A stretch of DNA of 64,000 nucleotides, taken from assembly GCA_025056865.1 (NCBI GenBank), contig JANWVO010000037.1, positions 40,954 through 104,953 on the forward strand, given 5' to 3'. The stretch comes from Bryobacteraceae bacterium. Lineage in GTDB: Bacteria; Acidobacteriota; Terriglobia; Bryobacterales; Bryobacteraceae. Positions 28,236 to 37,577 of this stretch are shown here, one piece after another (position 1 is the stretch's first letter; each line of letters begins with the position of its first letter). Both the position numbers and the translations under genes were made by a program. The notes beneath the pieces were generated by a model. It saw nothing but the letters and a program-made list of their open reading frames with translations, searched no databases and had not been told where the DNA came from.

Positions 28236-29612
28236 ATGGAGAGAGCGACAAGGAAGTGGTGGCAGAACCGGCGCGGGACCAGCCGGCGCGGATTCCTGAA
28301 AGCCGCTGCGGGCGTGGCCGCGGCGGGCTTCTGGGCGGAGGAAACCATCCAGGCTTACCAGAGCAACGTCAATACCAACTCGAAGCCTTCGGCGCTGCGG
28401 ATCACCGATCTCCGCTTCGCCCACATCGTCGATGCCCCGATGCGCTGCCCGATCATCCGCATCGACACCAACCAGGGCATCTCGGGCTACGGCGAGGTGC
28501 GCGACGGCGCCAGCGTCACCTACGCGCTGATTCTGAAGTCTCGCCTGCTCGGCGAAAACCCCTGCAACGTGGACAAGATTTTCCGCAAGATCAAACAGTT
28601 CGGCTTCCATGCGCGGCAGGCGGGCGGCGTCTGCGGCGTCGAGATGGCGCTGTGGGATCTGGCGGGCAAGGCGTACAACGTGCCCGCCTATCAACTGCTC
28701 GGCGGCAAGTTCCGCGACCGCATCCGGCTCTATGCCGACACGACCGAGTCCCACGACCCCAGGGAGTATGGCGAGCGGCTGAAGAAGCGCCGCGAGCAGG
28801 GCTTCACCTGGCTGAAGATGGACCTCGGCATCGACCTCGTGGAGAAGGTCCCCGGCGCGGTGACGGCGCCCGCCGGCGTCACCCAGCGGTCTTCGGTCTG
28901 GACGAAGCACATGTTCACCGGCATGGAGCTCACCGAGAAGGGCATCGCGCTGATGTGCGACTACGTGGCGCAGATCCGCGAGATCGTCGGCTGGGACATC
29001 CCGCTGGCGGCGGACCACTTCGGCCACATCGGCGTGAACTCCTGCATCCGGCTCGGCAAGGCGCTCGAAAAGTACAACCTCGCCTGGCTGGAAGACATGA
29101 TTCCCTGGACCGAGACCGAGCTGTGGAAGCAGATCACGCTCTCGGTGGACATTCCGACGCTGACCGGCGAGGACATCTACCTGAAAGAGCCGTTCATCGA
29201 GCTGGCGAAGAACCACGCGGTGGACATCTTCCACCCGGATCTGGCCACCTCGGGCGGGCTGCTGGAGACGAAGAAGATCGGCGACGCCGTGATGGAGTAC
29301 GGCCACGCCATGGCCATGCACTTCGCCGGCACGCCCATCTCCTTCATGGCCAACGTGCACTGCGCCGCGGCCACGGAGAACTTCCTCGTGCTTGAGCACC
29401 ATTCGGTGGACGTGCCCTGGTGGTCGAACCTCGTCACCGGCAACGATCAGCCGCTGTATGAGAAGGGCTTCGCCGTGGTGCCCGACAAGCCGGGGCTTGG
29501 CGTGGAGCCGAACCCCGACGAAGTGAAGAGGCACCTCGCGCCGGGCACCGGCTACTTCGAACCCACCGAGAACTGGAACAACGAGCGGAGCTGGGACCGG
29601 CTGTATAGCTGA
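28236..29612 (+). CDS. Tat-exported enolase-superfamily (MR/MLE) dehydratase-like enzyme
   Basis: 458 residues. A twin-arginine signal is visible (TSRRGFLKAAAGVAAAGF). The mature part has the capping domain and barrel of the mandelate-racemase/muconate-lactonising subgroup. MALWDLAGKAYNVPAYQLLGG sits at the usual position, LKMDLG resembles the KxK/KxD strand, and metal-ligand acids appear in LAADHFGHIG, AWLEDMIPW and LTGEDIY. A distal His lies in DIFHPDLATSGG and in MHFAGTPI. The family dehydrates sugar acids to 2-keto-3-deoxy acids. Downstream partner of the RraA-like aldolase. Sugar-acid specificity cannot be read from sequence. Confidence 0.9.
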   Translation: MERATRKWWQNRRGTSRRGFLKAAAGVAAAGFWAEETIQAYQSNVNTNSKPSALRITDLRFAHIVDAPMRCPIIRIDTNQGISGYGEVRDGASVTYALILKSRLLGENPCNVDKIFRKIKQFGFHARQAGGVCGVEMALWDLAGKAYNVPAYQLLGGKFRDRIRLYADTTESHDPREYGERLKKRREQGFTWLKMDLGIDLVEKVPGAVTAPAGVTQRSSVWTKHMFTGMELTEKGIALMCDYVAQIREIVGWDIPLAADHFGHIGVNSCIRLGKALEKYNLAWLEDMIPWTETELWKQITLSVDIPTLTGEDIYLKEPFIELAKNHAVDIFHPDLATSGGLLETKKIGDAVMEYGHAMAMHFAGTPISFMANVHCAAATENFLVLEHHSVDVPWWSNLVTGNDQPLYEKGFAVVPDKPGLGVEPNPDEVKRHLAPGTGYFEPTENWNNERSWDRLYS

Positions 29613-29621
29613 CGCGCCGGT

Positions 29622-29637
29622 GGCGCGGCTCCGCGCC
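29622..29637. terminator. GC hairpin in convergent gap
   Basis: GGCGCGG (29622-29628) and CCGCGCC (29631-29637) are perfect complements around CT; a hairpin with a four-base loop is expected. It lies 9 bases after the dehydratase-like gene stop and 17 bases before the convergent pilin stop. There is no T-run on either side, so any terminator action would be factor-assisted or bidirectional. Confidence 0.45.
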
Positions 29638-29653
29638 AGAGACAGGCCGCAGG

Positions 29654-30127
29654 CTACTTGATCTCGGGGCTCTGGGCCGTGGCCGGCTCGGGGCCCCAGT
29701 TTTCGCGGATGACGAGCGTCTGGTCGGAGTAGAACGTCCGCCGCCCGGTGCTGCCGAAGATCTTGGGCACGGCGGTGATGGCGTAGCCGTCCTTGGTGGC
29801 CGTCATCGAGAAGACGTAGCCGGTCTTCTCGCCGGCGGCGAGGTCGCCCGGGATGAGGTCGGCCGCGGCCGGCCCGGGCGCGCCCGAGGCGGGCGGCCCA
29901 AGCTGCTGGAGGCTTTCGGCGTACTTCTGGAACTGGCTCATGTACTGCGTCTGCGCCGTGTGGATCGTGTTGATCTGCCGGATGGCGGCCATCTCCTGCG
30001 CCTGCATGCGGGCGCTGTTCAGCTTGGGCACGGCGATGGCGGCGATGACGAGGATGATGGCGATGACGATCAGCAGCTCGATGAGCGAGAAGCCCTGGCT
30101 GCGGCGGCGTTGCCGGTTGGCGCGCAT
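29654..30127 (-). CDS. Type IV pilin-like / pseudopilin protein
   Basis: 157 residues with a class III prepilin signal: short basic leader ending in G, then FSLIELLIVIAIILVIAAIAVP with Glu at mature position 5, cut and N-methylated by PilD-type peptidase. The remainder (about residues 60-157) is a globular domain typical of PilA/GspG, with a QYMSQFQKYAESLQQL helix and TGYVFSMTATKDGYAITAVP strands. An AAGGAAC ribosome-binding site lies upstream. No other pilus genes are adjacent, and the closest chemosensory gene is at the left edge. Confidence 0.92.
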   Translation of the reverse strand: MRANRQRRRSQGFSLIELLIVIAIILVIAAIAVPKLNSARMQAQEMAAIRQINTIHTAQTQYMSQFQKYAESLQQLGPPASGAPGPAAADLIPGDLAAGEKTGYVFSMTATKDGYAITAVPKIFGSTGRRTFYSDQTLVIRENWGPEPATAQSPEIK

Positions 30128-30166
30128 GAGAGTTCCTTTCTCCGCGGCTGGATTCCTACCCTTATG

Positions 30167-30994
30167 TTAGACGCTGGCGCCGCCCGCGTCGTGCAGGGCG
30201 GAGCGCAGGCGCAACAGCCCGGCTGCCAGCTCCGCCACCCGATCCAGCCGCAGCGCGTTCGGCCCGTCGGACAGCGCGCGTTCCGGCGCCTCATGCACCT
30301 CGAAGAACACGGCGTCGGCCCCGGCGGCGACGGCGGCGCGCGCCAGCACGGGAATGAACTCGGGCGCGCCGCCGCTGCGGTCGCCGGCGGCGCCGGGCAA
30401 CTGTACGGAGTGGGTGGCGTCGAAGACCACCGGCACGCCGAGCGCGCGCATGATCGGAATGGAGCGCATGTCCACCACCAGGTTGTTGTAGCCGAAGCAG
30501 GAGCCGCGCTCCGTCAGCAGGACGCGCCCGTTGCCGGTCGAAAGCACCTTCTCGACGGCGTGGCGCATGTCCTGCGGCGCAACGAACTGGCCTTTCTTGA
30601 TGTTCACGGCGCGCCCGGTGCGGCCGGCTTCCACCAGCAGGTCCGTCTGGCGGCAGAGGAAGGCGGGGATCTGGAGCACGTCCGCCACCTCGGCGGCGGG
30701 CCCGGCCTGGTCCGGCGTGTGGATGTCGGTGAGCACCGCCAGCCCGGTCTGCCGCTTCACTTCGGCGAGGATCCGCAGCCCCTCTCTCAGCCCCGGGCCC
30801 CGGTAAGAGTGAATGCTGGAGCGGTTGGCCTTGTCGAACGACGCCTTGAAGACGAACGGACGGCCGAGCGCGTCAGCGAGCGCGCGCGCCAGCATCAGGC
30901 AGTGCTCTGCGCTCTCGATGACGCAGGGCCCGCAGAGGAAGGCGAGTTCGCCGCCGCCGACAACAAGGCCAGGCTGGATCTCAACGGGTCTCAT
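30167..30994 (-). CDS. kdsA: KDO-8-phosphate synthase
   Basis: Condenses arabinose-5-phosphate and PEP to KDO-8-P for lipopolysaccharide. The 275 residues contain [12 protein letters not shown] (metal-ligand Cys form), [12 protein letters not shown] near residue 60, [19 protein letters not shown] and [10 protein letters not shown]. The last gene of the overlapping kdsB-pyrG-kdsA set: its ATG at 30994 lies 14 bases inside the end of pyrG. This marks a Gram-negative outer membrane in the host. Confidence 0.96.
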   Translation of the reverse strand: MRPVEIQPGLVVGGGELAFLCGPCVIESAEHCLMLARALADALGRPFVFKASFDKANRSSIHSYRGPGLREGLRILAEVKRQTGLAVLTDIHTPDQAGPAAEVADVLQIPAFLCRQTDLLVEAGRTGRAVNIKKGQFVAPQDMRHAVEKVLSTGNGRVLLTERGSCFGYNNLVVDMRSIPIMRALGVPVVFDATHSVQLPGAAGDRSGGAPEFIPVLARAAVAAGADAVFFEVHEAPERALSDGPNALRLDRVAELAAGLLRLRSALHDAGGASV

Positions 30995-32627
30995 CGGCGA
31001 ACAGCGGGTTGGTTTCTTCCTGGAGCCGCTTCTGCCGGTGCTGGTAGGCGGCGGCGATGAAGGCCTTGAACAGCGGGTGCGGTTCCAGCGGCTTGGACTT
31101 GAACTCGGGGTGGAACTGGCAGCCCAGGAACCACGGGTGGCCCGGCAGTTCCACAATCTCGACGAACTTCCCGTCCCGCGAGCGGCCGGTGACGCGCAGC
31201 CCGGCGGCCACGAGCCGGTCTTCGAAGGCGCGGTTGAATTCGTAGCGGTGCCGGTGGCGCTCGCTGATCACGTCCTGGCCGTAGGCGGCGCGCGCGAAGG
31301 AGCCTTCCTCGAGCAGGCACTCGTAGGCGCCCAGCCGCATCGTGCCGCCCAGCTCCTCGACGCCCAGCAGGTCGCGCAGCTTGTAGATCACGGGATAGGG
31401 CGTGGCGGGTTCGAATTCGGTGGAGTCCGCGCCGGCCAGCCCGCACACGTTGCGCGCGAACTCGATCACCGCGGTCTGCATGCCGAGGCAGATGCCAAAG
31501 TAGGGCACGTGGCGCTCGCGGGCGAAGCGGATGGCGGCGAGCATCCCCTCCACGCCGCGCTTGCCAAAGCCGCCCGGCACCAGCACGCCGTCGTAATGCG
31601 AAAGTTCGGCGGCGCACTGCGGGAAGACGAGCGGCTCGGCCTCGATCCAGCTCATGTTGACCTTCAGCCGGTGGTGGATGCCCGCATGCAGCAGCGCTTC
31701 CTTCAGCGACTTGTAGGAGTCCTCGTATTCGACGTACTTGCCGACCAGCGCGATGTCCACCTCGTCGACAGGCGAGCGCATGCGGTCCAGCATCGCCTGC
31801 CAGCGGGCCAGGTCGCGCGCGCCGGCCGCATGGAGCTGGAGCGCTTCCACGATCAGCTCGTCCACCTTCTGCTCGGCGAACATCACCGGCACCTGGTAGA
31901 CGGTGTCGACGTCGTAGGCGCTGATGACGGCGTTGCGGTCGACGTCGCAGAACAGGGCGATCTTGTCGCGCTGGTCTTCCGGCAGCGGCCGTTCGGAGCG
32001 GCAGATGAGGATGTCCGGCTGCACGCCCATCGAGCGCAGCTCCTTCACCGAGTGCTGCGTCGGCTTCGTCTTCAGCTCCTGCGCGGCGGCGATGAACGGC
32101 ACATAGGAGACGTGGACGAACAGCGTGTTGCGGCGGCCGAGCTCGTGCCGCATCTGGCGGATGGCCTCGATGAAGGGCTGGCTCTCGATGTCGCCCACCG
32201 TCCCGCCGATCTCGCAGATGACGACGTCCACTCCGTCGGCCACCTTGCAGGCGGCGCTCTTGATTTCGTTCGTGACGTGCGGGATCACCTGCACGGTCTT
32301 GCCGAGGTAGTCGCCGCGGCGCTCCCGCGTGATGATCCGCTCGTAAATGCGCCCGGAGGTGAGATTGTTGTTCTGCGTGAGCCGGGCATGGGTGAAGCGC
32401 TCGTAGTGGCCGAGGTCGAGGTCGGTCTCCGCGCCGTCGTCGGTGACGAAGACCTCGCCGTGCTGGAACGGGCTCATGGTGCCCGGATCGACGTTGAGAT
32501 AGGGATCGAACTTCTGGAGCGTGATCTTCAGCCCGCGGGACTCGAGCAGGCATCCGATGCTGGCCGCGGCGATGCCCTTGCCCAGCGAGCTGACGACCCC
32601 TCCGGTGACGAAGATGAACTTAGCCAT
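30981..32627 (-). CDS. pyrG: CTP synthase
   Basis: Aminates UTP to CTP using glutamine. The 548 residues carry the synthase domain ([48 protein letters not shown]) and a C-terminal class I glutaminase domain with the nucleophile Cys in YFGICLGMQ near residue 385 and the His-x-Glu pair in FHPEFKS. ATG 32627 overlaps kdsB by 8 bases, while its end overlaps kdsA by 14. CTP is the cosubstrate of KdsB, which gives the gene grouping a simple metabolic logic. Confidence 0.98.
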   Translation of the reverse strand: MAKFIFVTGGVVSSLGKGIAAASIGCLLESRGLKITLQKFDPYLNVDPGTMSPFQHGEVFVTDDGAETDLDLGHYERFTHARLTQNNNLTSGRIYERIITRERRGDYLGKTVQVIPHVTNEIKSAACKVADGVDVVICEIGGTVGDIESQPFIEAIRQMRHELGRRNTLFVHVSYVPFIAAAQELKTKPTQHSVKELRSMGVQPDILICRSERPLPEDQRDKIALFCDVDRNAVISAYDVDTVYQVPVMFAEQKVDELIVEALQLHAAGARDLARWQAMLDRMRSPVDEVDIALVGKYVEYEDSYKSLKEALLHAGIHHRLKVNMSWIEAEPLVFPQCAAELSHYDGVLVPGGFGKRGVEGMLAAIRFARERHVPYFGICLGMQTAVIEFARNVCGLAGADSTEFEPATPYPVIYKLRDLLGVEELGGTMRLGAYECLLEEGSFARAAYGQDVISERHRHRYEFNRAFEDRLVAAGLRVTGRSRDGKFVEIVELPGHPWFLGCQFHPEFKSKPLEPHPLFKAFIAAAYQHRQKRLQEETNPLFADETR

Positions 32628-33387
32628 GACGCAAGTCCGGCCCGTGCCGGGATCTCCACAATTTGAGCACAGCTTCGAGGTCTTCCGGCGTGTCGACGCC
32701 GATGGTATCGTACCCGGTCTCGGCCACTCGGATGCCAATGCCGTTCTCGAGCGCCCGGAGCTGTTCAAGCTTCTCCATTTGTTCGAGGGGCCCGCGCGGC
32801 AGGGAACCGTAAGACAGCAGCAGGTCGCGGCGGTAGACGTACAGTCCGATGTGCTTCCAGCAGACGGGGACTCCCTCCCGCGCAAAGGGGATCGGGGAGC
32901 GGGAGAAATACAGCGCCCATCCGTCCAGCGTGGTCACCACTTTGACCACGTTCGGGTTCCGGATGTCCTCCGGACGCTCGATGCGGCGTTTCAATGTCGC
33001 CATCCGGCAATTTGGGTCGTCTAACAGTGTAGAAACGGCAAGGTCGATGGCCGCCGGCTCGATGAGCGGCTCGTCGCCCTGGATGTTGACGACGATTTCG
33101 GCATCCGTGGCGGCGGCAGCCTCTGCCACCCGGTCCGTGCCGGAAGGATGGTCCGGGCTTGTGAGCGCGACTTCCGCGCCGAACTGCGCGGCAGCGGAGG
33201 CAATCCGCCCGTCGTCGGTGGCCACAAGGAGACGGCTGAGCGTGCGCGCAAGCCTCGCGCGTTCCCAGACGTGTTGTATCATCGGCTTGCCGTCGATGGA
33301 GACGAGGGGCTTGCCCGGAAACCGGCTGGAAGCGAATCTGGCAGGAATGACGCCCAGAACCAAAGGGGGCACAATCGAGCATAACAT
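32620..33387 (-). CDS. kdsB: CMP-KDO synthetase
   Basis: Activates KDO with CTP for transfer to lipid A. The 255 residues have [16 protein letters not shown] at the N-terminus, a DDGRI nucleotide loop, [10 protein letters not shown] and YFSRSPIPF with the catalytic Asp and Arg, and the C-terminal [12 protein letters not shown] 33387 is preferred; an upstream ATG at 33426 would overlap the divergent VWFA gene. First gene of the kdsB-pyrG-kdsA operon. Confidence 0.96.
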   Translation of the reverse strand: MLCSIVPPLVLGVIPARFASSRFPGKPLVSIDGKPMIQHVWERARLARTLSRLLVATDDGRIASAAAQFGAEVALTSPDHPSGTDRVAEAAAATDAEIVVNIQGDEPLIEPAAIDLAVSTLLDDPNCRMATLKRRIERPEDIRNPNVVKVVTTLDGWALYFSRSPIPFAREGVPVCWKHIGLYVYRRDLLLSYGSLPRGPLEQMEKLEQLRALENGIGIRVAETGYDTIGVDTPEDLEAVLKLWRSRHGPDLRHG

Positions 33388-33392
33388 GGCTT

Positions 33393-33398
33393 TATACT
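33393..33398 (+). promoter_or_regulatory. Possible -10 element of the VWFA gene pair
   Basis: TATACT lies 26 bases before the ATG at 33425, in a GC-rich background, and inside the short divergent gap with kdsB. A recognisable -35 hexamer 17 bases upstream is not seen. The match is good but short, so it remains tentative. Confidence 0.35.
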
Positions 33399-33424
33399 CA
33401 AGGTGCGGGCACAGGAGACCGGCC

Positions 33425-34405
33425 ATGAGAAGGTGGATCCTGCCATGTCTGGTTTGGCTCGCCTGCGGGGCGGCAGAGGGGCTCTGGGCTCAGGAGGCAA
33501 GGCCGAGCATCGTTCCCCGCGTCAAGCCGCGGGCAGAGGCCGGCGAAAGCGAGCGCATCACCCCGAATCTCCGCGTCGATACCAACCTTGTTCTCGTGCC
33601 CATCACGGTGACGACCCCGATGAACCAGATCGTCACCGGAATGGAGAAGGAAAACTTCCGCATTTTCGAGGACAAGGTCGAGCAGGAGATCACGTACTTC
33701 GCCAGTTTTGACGCGCCCATTTCCATCGGGCTGGTCTTCGACGCCAGCGGCTCCATGGGCAACAAGCTGCACAAGAGCCGCCAGGCGGCGGCCGCCTTCT
33801 TCAAGACTGCCAACCCGGAGGACGAGTTCTTCCTGGTGCAGTTCAACGAGCGCCCGCAGCTTGTGGTGCCGTTCACGCGGGACGTCGAAGAGATCCAGAA
33901 CCGCCTCACGTTCACTCAGGCCAAGGGGCGCACGGCGCTGCTTGATGCGCTCTACCTGGCCATGCAGACGCTGAAGAAGGGGCGCAACCCGCGCAAGGCG
34001 CTGCTGGTGATCAGCGACGGCGGCGACAACTCGAGCCGTTACACCGAAACCGAAATCCGCAACCTGCTCAAGGAGGCCGACGCGCAGGTCTATGCCATCG
34101 GCATCTTCGAGCCGATCGGCTCGCGCGGGCGCACCGCCGAAGAGCTGGCCGGCCCGGGCCTTCTCAGCGACCTCGCCGAGATGACCGGCGGCCGCCATTT
34201 CCCGGTGGACAACCTCAACGACCTGCCGGACATCGCGGCCAAGATCGGCCTCGAGCTGCGCAATCAGTACGTGCTCGGCTATGTCTCCAAGAACCAGAAC
34301 CGCGACGGGAAGTACCGGCGCATCACGGTAAAATTGAATCAGCCGCGCGGTCTCCCGCCACTCCGGGCGCTGCACCGGCAGGGCTACTATGCGCCGACTC
34401 AGTAA
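33425..34405 (+). CDS. Secreted VWFA-domain protein (TIGR03436, acidobacterial)
   Basis: 326 residues. Signal peptide RRWILPCLVWLACGAAEGLWA, then a linker and the TIGR03436 front part (RVDTNLVLVPITVT, ENFRIFEDKVEQEITYF). The VWFA domain (about residues 98-290) has the metal-binding DASGSMGNK, the Thr position in KGRTALLDALY and the Asp in LLVISDGGDN. The end has the family-typical RNQYVLGYVSKNQNRDGKYRRITVKL. Exported; role in surface recognition or adhesion is inferred. The next gene starts before this one ends (17-base overlap). Confidence 0.93.
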   Translation: MRRWILPCLVWLACGAAEGLWAQEARPSIVPRVKPRAEAGESERITPNLRVDTNLVLVPITVTTPMNQIVTGMEKENFRIFEDKVEQEITYFASFDAPISIGLVFDASGSMGNKLHKSRQAAAAFFKTANPEDEFFLVQFNERPQLVVPFTRDVEEIQNRLTFTQAKGRTALLDALYLAMQTLKKGRNPRKALLVISDGGDNSSRYTETEIRNLLKEADAQVYAIGIFEPIGSRGRTAEELAGPGLLSDLAEMTGGRHFPVDNLNDLPDIAAKIGLELRNQYVLGYVSKNQNRDGKYRRITVKLNQPRGLPPLRALHRQGYYAPTQ

Positions 34406-35336
34406 AGCCGCAGCGTCGCTGCCCGTCCTCCTTCCCGTTGCGCTGTTCGCCTTCCTTCAGCCGCCGCAGCCCCAGACGCCCGACGAGCCATCCACGATCC
34501 GCGTCGAAACGCGCCTGGTGGTGCTGCATTGCGCCGTGGTGGACAGGCAGGGCCGGCTGATCACCAACCTGCCGATGAATGCCTTCAAGGTTTACGAAGA
34601 CAAGGTGGAGCAGCCGATCCGCGTCTTCCGCCGCGAGGACATTCCGGTGAGCCTCGGCATCGTGATCGACAACAGCGGCTCGATGCGCGACAAGCGGCAG
34701 CGGGTGGAGGCCGCCGCCATCGAGCTGGTCAAGGCCTCGAACCCGCAGGACGAAGTCTTCGTCGTGAATTTCAATGACGAAGCCTACCTCGATGTGCCCT
34801 TCACGAACGACATCAAGAAGCTGGAGGAAGGCGTGGCGCGCATCGATTCGCGCGGCGGCACGGCGCTGCGCGACGCCGTGTCGATGTCCATCGACTACCT
34901 GAAGCAGGAAGGCAAGAAGGACAAGAAGGTCCTGCTGGTGATCACCGACGGCAACGATACCGCCTCCACAGGCATCACGCTGGAGCGGCTGGTGGAGAAG
35001 ATCCACCGCAGCGAAGTGCTCGTCTACGGCATCGGCATTCTCGGCAAGGAGGACGCGCGCGACCGCAAGCGCGCCATGCGCGCCATCGACGCCATGACGC
35101 GCGCCTCCGGCGGAGCCAGCTATTATCCGGGCGACGTGGCCGAGGTGGAGCAGATCGCCCGGCAGGTGGCGCAGGACATCCGCAACCAGTATGTGATCGC
35201 CTATTCGCCGCTGAACCAGAACCTGGACGGCACGTTCCGCTCCATCCGCGTCGTGGCTGCCGGCGGGCGCTACACCGTGCGCACGCGCAGCGGCTACTAT
35301 GCGACGCCCGAGCCGGCCAAACGCGCCAGCCGCTGA
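34389..35336 (+). CDS. Second tandem VWFA-domain protein (TIGR03436)
   Basis: 315 residues, paralogous to the preceding gene: signal segment (KAAASLPVLLPVALFAFLQ), RVETRLVVLHCAVVD, NAFKVYEDKVEQPIRVFR, MIDAS DNSGSMRDK, Thr in GGTALRDAV, Asp in LLVITDGNDT, and the C-terminal RNQYVIAYSPLNQNLDGTFRSIRV. Overlaps the upstream paralogue by 17 bases and is followed 7 bases later by a tiny basic protein gene. Tandem duplication followed by divergence is likely. Confidence 0.93.
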   Translation: MRRLSKAAASLPVLLPVALFAFLQPPQPQTPDEPSTIRVETRLVVLHCAVVDRQGRLITNLPMNAFKVYEDKVEQPIRVFRREDIPVSLGIVIDNSGSMRDKRQRVEAAAIELVKASNPQDEVFVVNFNDEAYLDVPFTNDIKKLEEGVARIDSRGGTALRDAVSMSIDYLKQEGKKDKKVLLVITDGNDTASTGITLERLVEKIHRSEVLVYGIGILGKEDARDRKRAMRAIDAMTRASGGASYYPGDVAEVEQIARQVAQDIRNQYVIAYSPLNQNLDGTFRSIRVVAAGGRYTVRTRSGYYATPEPAKRASR

Positions 35337-35343
35337 GTCGAAG

Positions 35344-35553
35344 ATGCTGTGGCGGACGCTGCAATTCCTCTGGACGGCGAGCCGCGGCCACCGTCTGGCG
35401 CCCTGGCGCAGCCCCTACCTGCGGTGGCGGATCGAGACCTACTGGGGCATCGAGGCCGGCTCCATCGGCCCCCGCGAATTCTGGCGGTTCGTCCGCGAGC
35501 ACCGCGGCGAGCTGTGGCGCTTCCTCCGCTGGGCCGCGCAGATGAGGCCGTAG
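35344..35553 (+). CDS. Small Trp/Arg-rich hypothetical protein
   Basis: 69 residues, start ATG 7 bases after the VWFA gene stop. Unusually rich in tryptophan (8) and arginine (13), as in MLWRTLQFLWTASRGHRL and EFWRFVREHRGELWRFLRW. No signal peptide or membrane helix is evident. Co-transcribed with the VWFA pair by position. Function unknown; the composition suggests RNA, membrane-surface or protein binding, but nothing specific can be claimed. Confidence 0.75.
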   Translation: MLWRTLQFLWTASRGHRLAPWRSPYLRWRIETYWGIEAGSIGPREFWRFVREHRGELWRFLRWAAQMRP

Positions 35554-35559
35554 CGGGGC

Positions 35560-37500
35560 TCACTGCGGCGCGAGCCAGCGGCGGAAGAAGCGCAGCGCCT
35601 CTTCTCCGTCCACGCGGTGAGGCCCGTTGAACAGGGCGATGCCGGCGCGCTCGCCAATGCCCATCTCGTCATAGAAGCGCTTCACGCGCGCGTATTCGGC
35701 CAGCACCCACTCGTCGATGCCCACCGCGTCGCGGTGCCCGCGCTCGACCAGGAAGGGCCGCGGCGCGATGAGCATCGCCAGTTCGGCGTGGCTGGCGATG
35801 TGCGCCAGGTTCCACTCGAGCATGTCGTATTCCGGCGTGAACAGGTAACCCCACGGCTCCTCGATGGTGACCATCTTGCCGACCCACTCGTTGAAGTCGC
35901 CGGCGCAGACCACGGCGCGGAAGCGCGGCTCGAAGGGCGGCACGCGCAGCGCGACCTTGCCGCCGTAAGAAAGCCCGTAGTAGCCGATGCGCTCCGCGTC
36001 GATGAAAGGCAGCGAGGCCAGCCAGTCCAGCGCCACGCGGTACTGTTCGCGGATGAAGGAATACTGCGTCAGGCCCAGCGGGTGCGCCATGCGGACGAGG
36101 TGGCGGAAGTCGCCCGTATAGAGATTCTGCGGCAGATACACGGCCCAGCCCTCGCGGACGAGCGTCTCGGCCCAGTTGCGGTAGACGGCCCAGGCGCGCG
36201 TGTCCGGCTTCTGGCCGAACAGATCCTGCGGGCGCCCCTGAAGGCCATGCTGAACCACGACGAGCGGCATCTTTGCCGCCGCTGGGCGCGCGGGCACCAG
36301 CAGGACGCCATAGGCGAAGAACTCGGGCCGCACGTCGAGCATCACCTCCCAGCCGCGCCATTCCGCCGAAGGCGGCAGCGGGCGCGTCCGCGGCCGCGGC
36401 GGCGTCTCTTCCGCAGGCAGCTCGCCCAGCATCTCCTCGCGGATGCGGCGCTCGAGCGGCGCGGCGGCGCGCCGCCATTCCTCCGGCGTGGCCCCGCGGA
36501 TGTTCGCCCACAGCTCGTCGCGCACGCGGCGGGAACGCCGTGCCAGCCGCTGGAGGAATTCCTCCATCTGCCGGACGTTCCTTGTGCGCCGCGCTTCGGC
36601 GTCGCGCCGCGCCAGCCGCAGCGGCGTGGCCAGGCCGCGCGGAGCCGAGCCGAGCCGGAAGCGCAGCAGCGCGCGGATGTCTTCCTCGCTGAAATGCCGC
36701 GCCAGCCCGAAGATGTTCCGGTACAGCGGCTGATTGCGGAAAGACGGCGGCTCCAGGCCCAGATAGCCGGTGTCGACCAGCGCAATGCGGGGGTCGAGCA
36801 CGCCGGCGAAAGCGGCGATCCAGGCGCCGTCGCCCGCGCCCGCCACCTCCACAAGCTGCTCGCGGTGGCGCTGCTTCCACCAGTCGAGGAAAGCCAGCAC
36901 CTTCTGCACCTCCAGACCGAGGGGGTGGCGGCCGAGCGGGAAGGCCATGCGCAGAATCCACTCCCGCTCGCTGAGCTGCTTCGACCAGCCTCCGGGAGCG
37001 GGCGGAGGCGGAGCCGCGCTGCTCAGCAGCACGGGCACGAGCACATCCGCGCCCGCTGCGGCGAACTCGAAGATCTCCGGATTGTGTTCCGGCTCGCGGT
37101 CCGTTTCCGGCAGATAGACCACCAGATGGCGGGGCTGGCCAATCTGGCGGAGGTAGATGCCTTCCGCTTCCAACCCGTCGAGCACCGACCAGCGGACGGC
37201 GAGGACTTCGAACGAGTCGCCTGCCCCGAGCACGGCGGACTCCTCCGCCGTGGCCACCAGCTCCAGCCGCACCGGCTCCACGCGCCGGTCGATGGCGCCG
37301 ATCAGGCGGCGCAGCTCGTTGGGATCCGGATTGCGCCGCGCAAGGAACCACGGGCGGATGCGCTCCAGATAGCGGCCGATGCCTTCCACCATCGCCGCGG
37401 CGGGGTCGCCGCGGAAATCGAGCGGCGCCGTGCCTTCCAGCGGCTGGGCCGCGGCGGCGAGAGCAGCGGCCAGCAGCAGTCCAGTGAGGCGAACCTTCAT
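35560..37500 (-). CDS. Secreted alpha/beta-hydrolase (acetyl-xylan-esterase-like)
   Basis: 646 residues. Signal peptide KVRLTGLLLAAALAAAA (residues 2-18). Residues of about 30-395 form a less conserved N-terminal region with a first alpha/beta-like segment. The C-terminal catalytic part (about residues 415-640) has KMPLVVVQHGLQGR, the nucleophile elbow YYGLSYGGK, a PRPFLVERGHRD segment with the acid and a GPHRVDG segment with the likely catalytic His. Similar proteins are annotated as acetyl esterases or 'alpha/beta hydrolase family'. Substrate unknown. Convergent with the VWFA cluster, divergent from another hydrolase. Confidence 0.82.
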   Translation of the reverse strand: MKVRLTGLLLAAALAAAAQPLEGTAPLDFRGDPAAAMVEGIGRYLERIRPWFLARRNPDPNELRRLIGAIDRRVEPVRLELVATAEESAVLGAGDSFEVLAVRWSVLDGLEAEGIYLRQIGQPRHLVVYLPETDREPEHNPEIFEFAAAGADVLVPVLLSSAAPPPPAPGGWSKQLSEREWILRMAFPLGRHPLGLEVQKVLAFLDWWKQRHREQLVEVAGAGDGAWIAAFAGVLDPRIALVDTGYLGLEPPSFRNQPLYRNIFGLARHFSEEDIRALLRFRLGSAPRGLATPLRLARRDAEARRTRNVRQMEEFLQRLARRSRRVRDELWANIRGATPEEWRRAAAPLERRIREEMLGELPAEETPPRPRTRPLPPSAEWRGWEVMLDVRPEFFAYGVLLVPARPAAAKMPLVVVQHGLQGRPQDLFGQKPDTRAWAVYRNWAETLVREGWAVYLPQNLYTGDFRHLVRMAHPLGLTQYSFIREQYRVALDWLASLPFIDAERIGYYGLSYGGKVALRVPPFEPRFRAVVCAGDFNEWVGKMVTIEEPWGYLFTPEYDMLEWNLAHIASHAELAMLIAPRPFLVERGHRDAVGIDEWVLAEYARVKRFYDEMGIGERAGIALFNGPHRVDGEEALRFFRRWLAPQ

Positions 37501-37577
37501 GGGAACCATCCCTGCGCGCACCATTCTACGCGGGCGGCTGTGGGCGCGGCGTATGATGGAAACGATCCGGCGGAACG

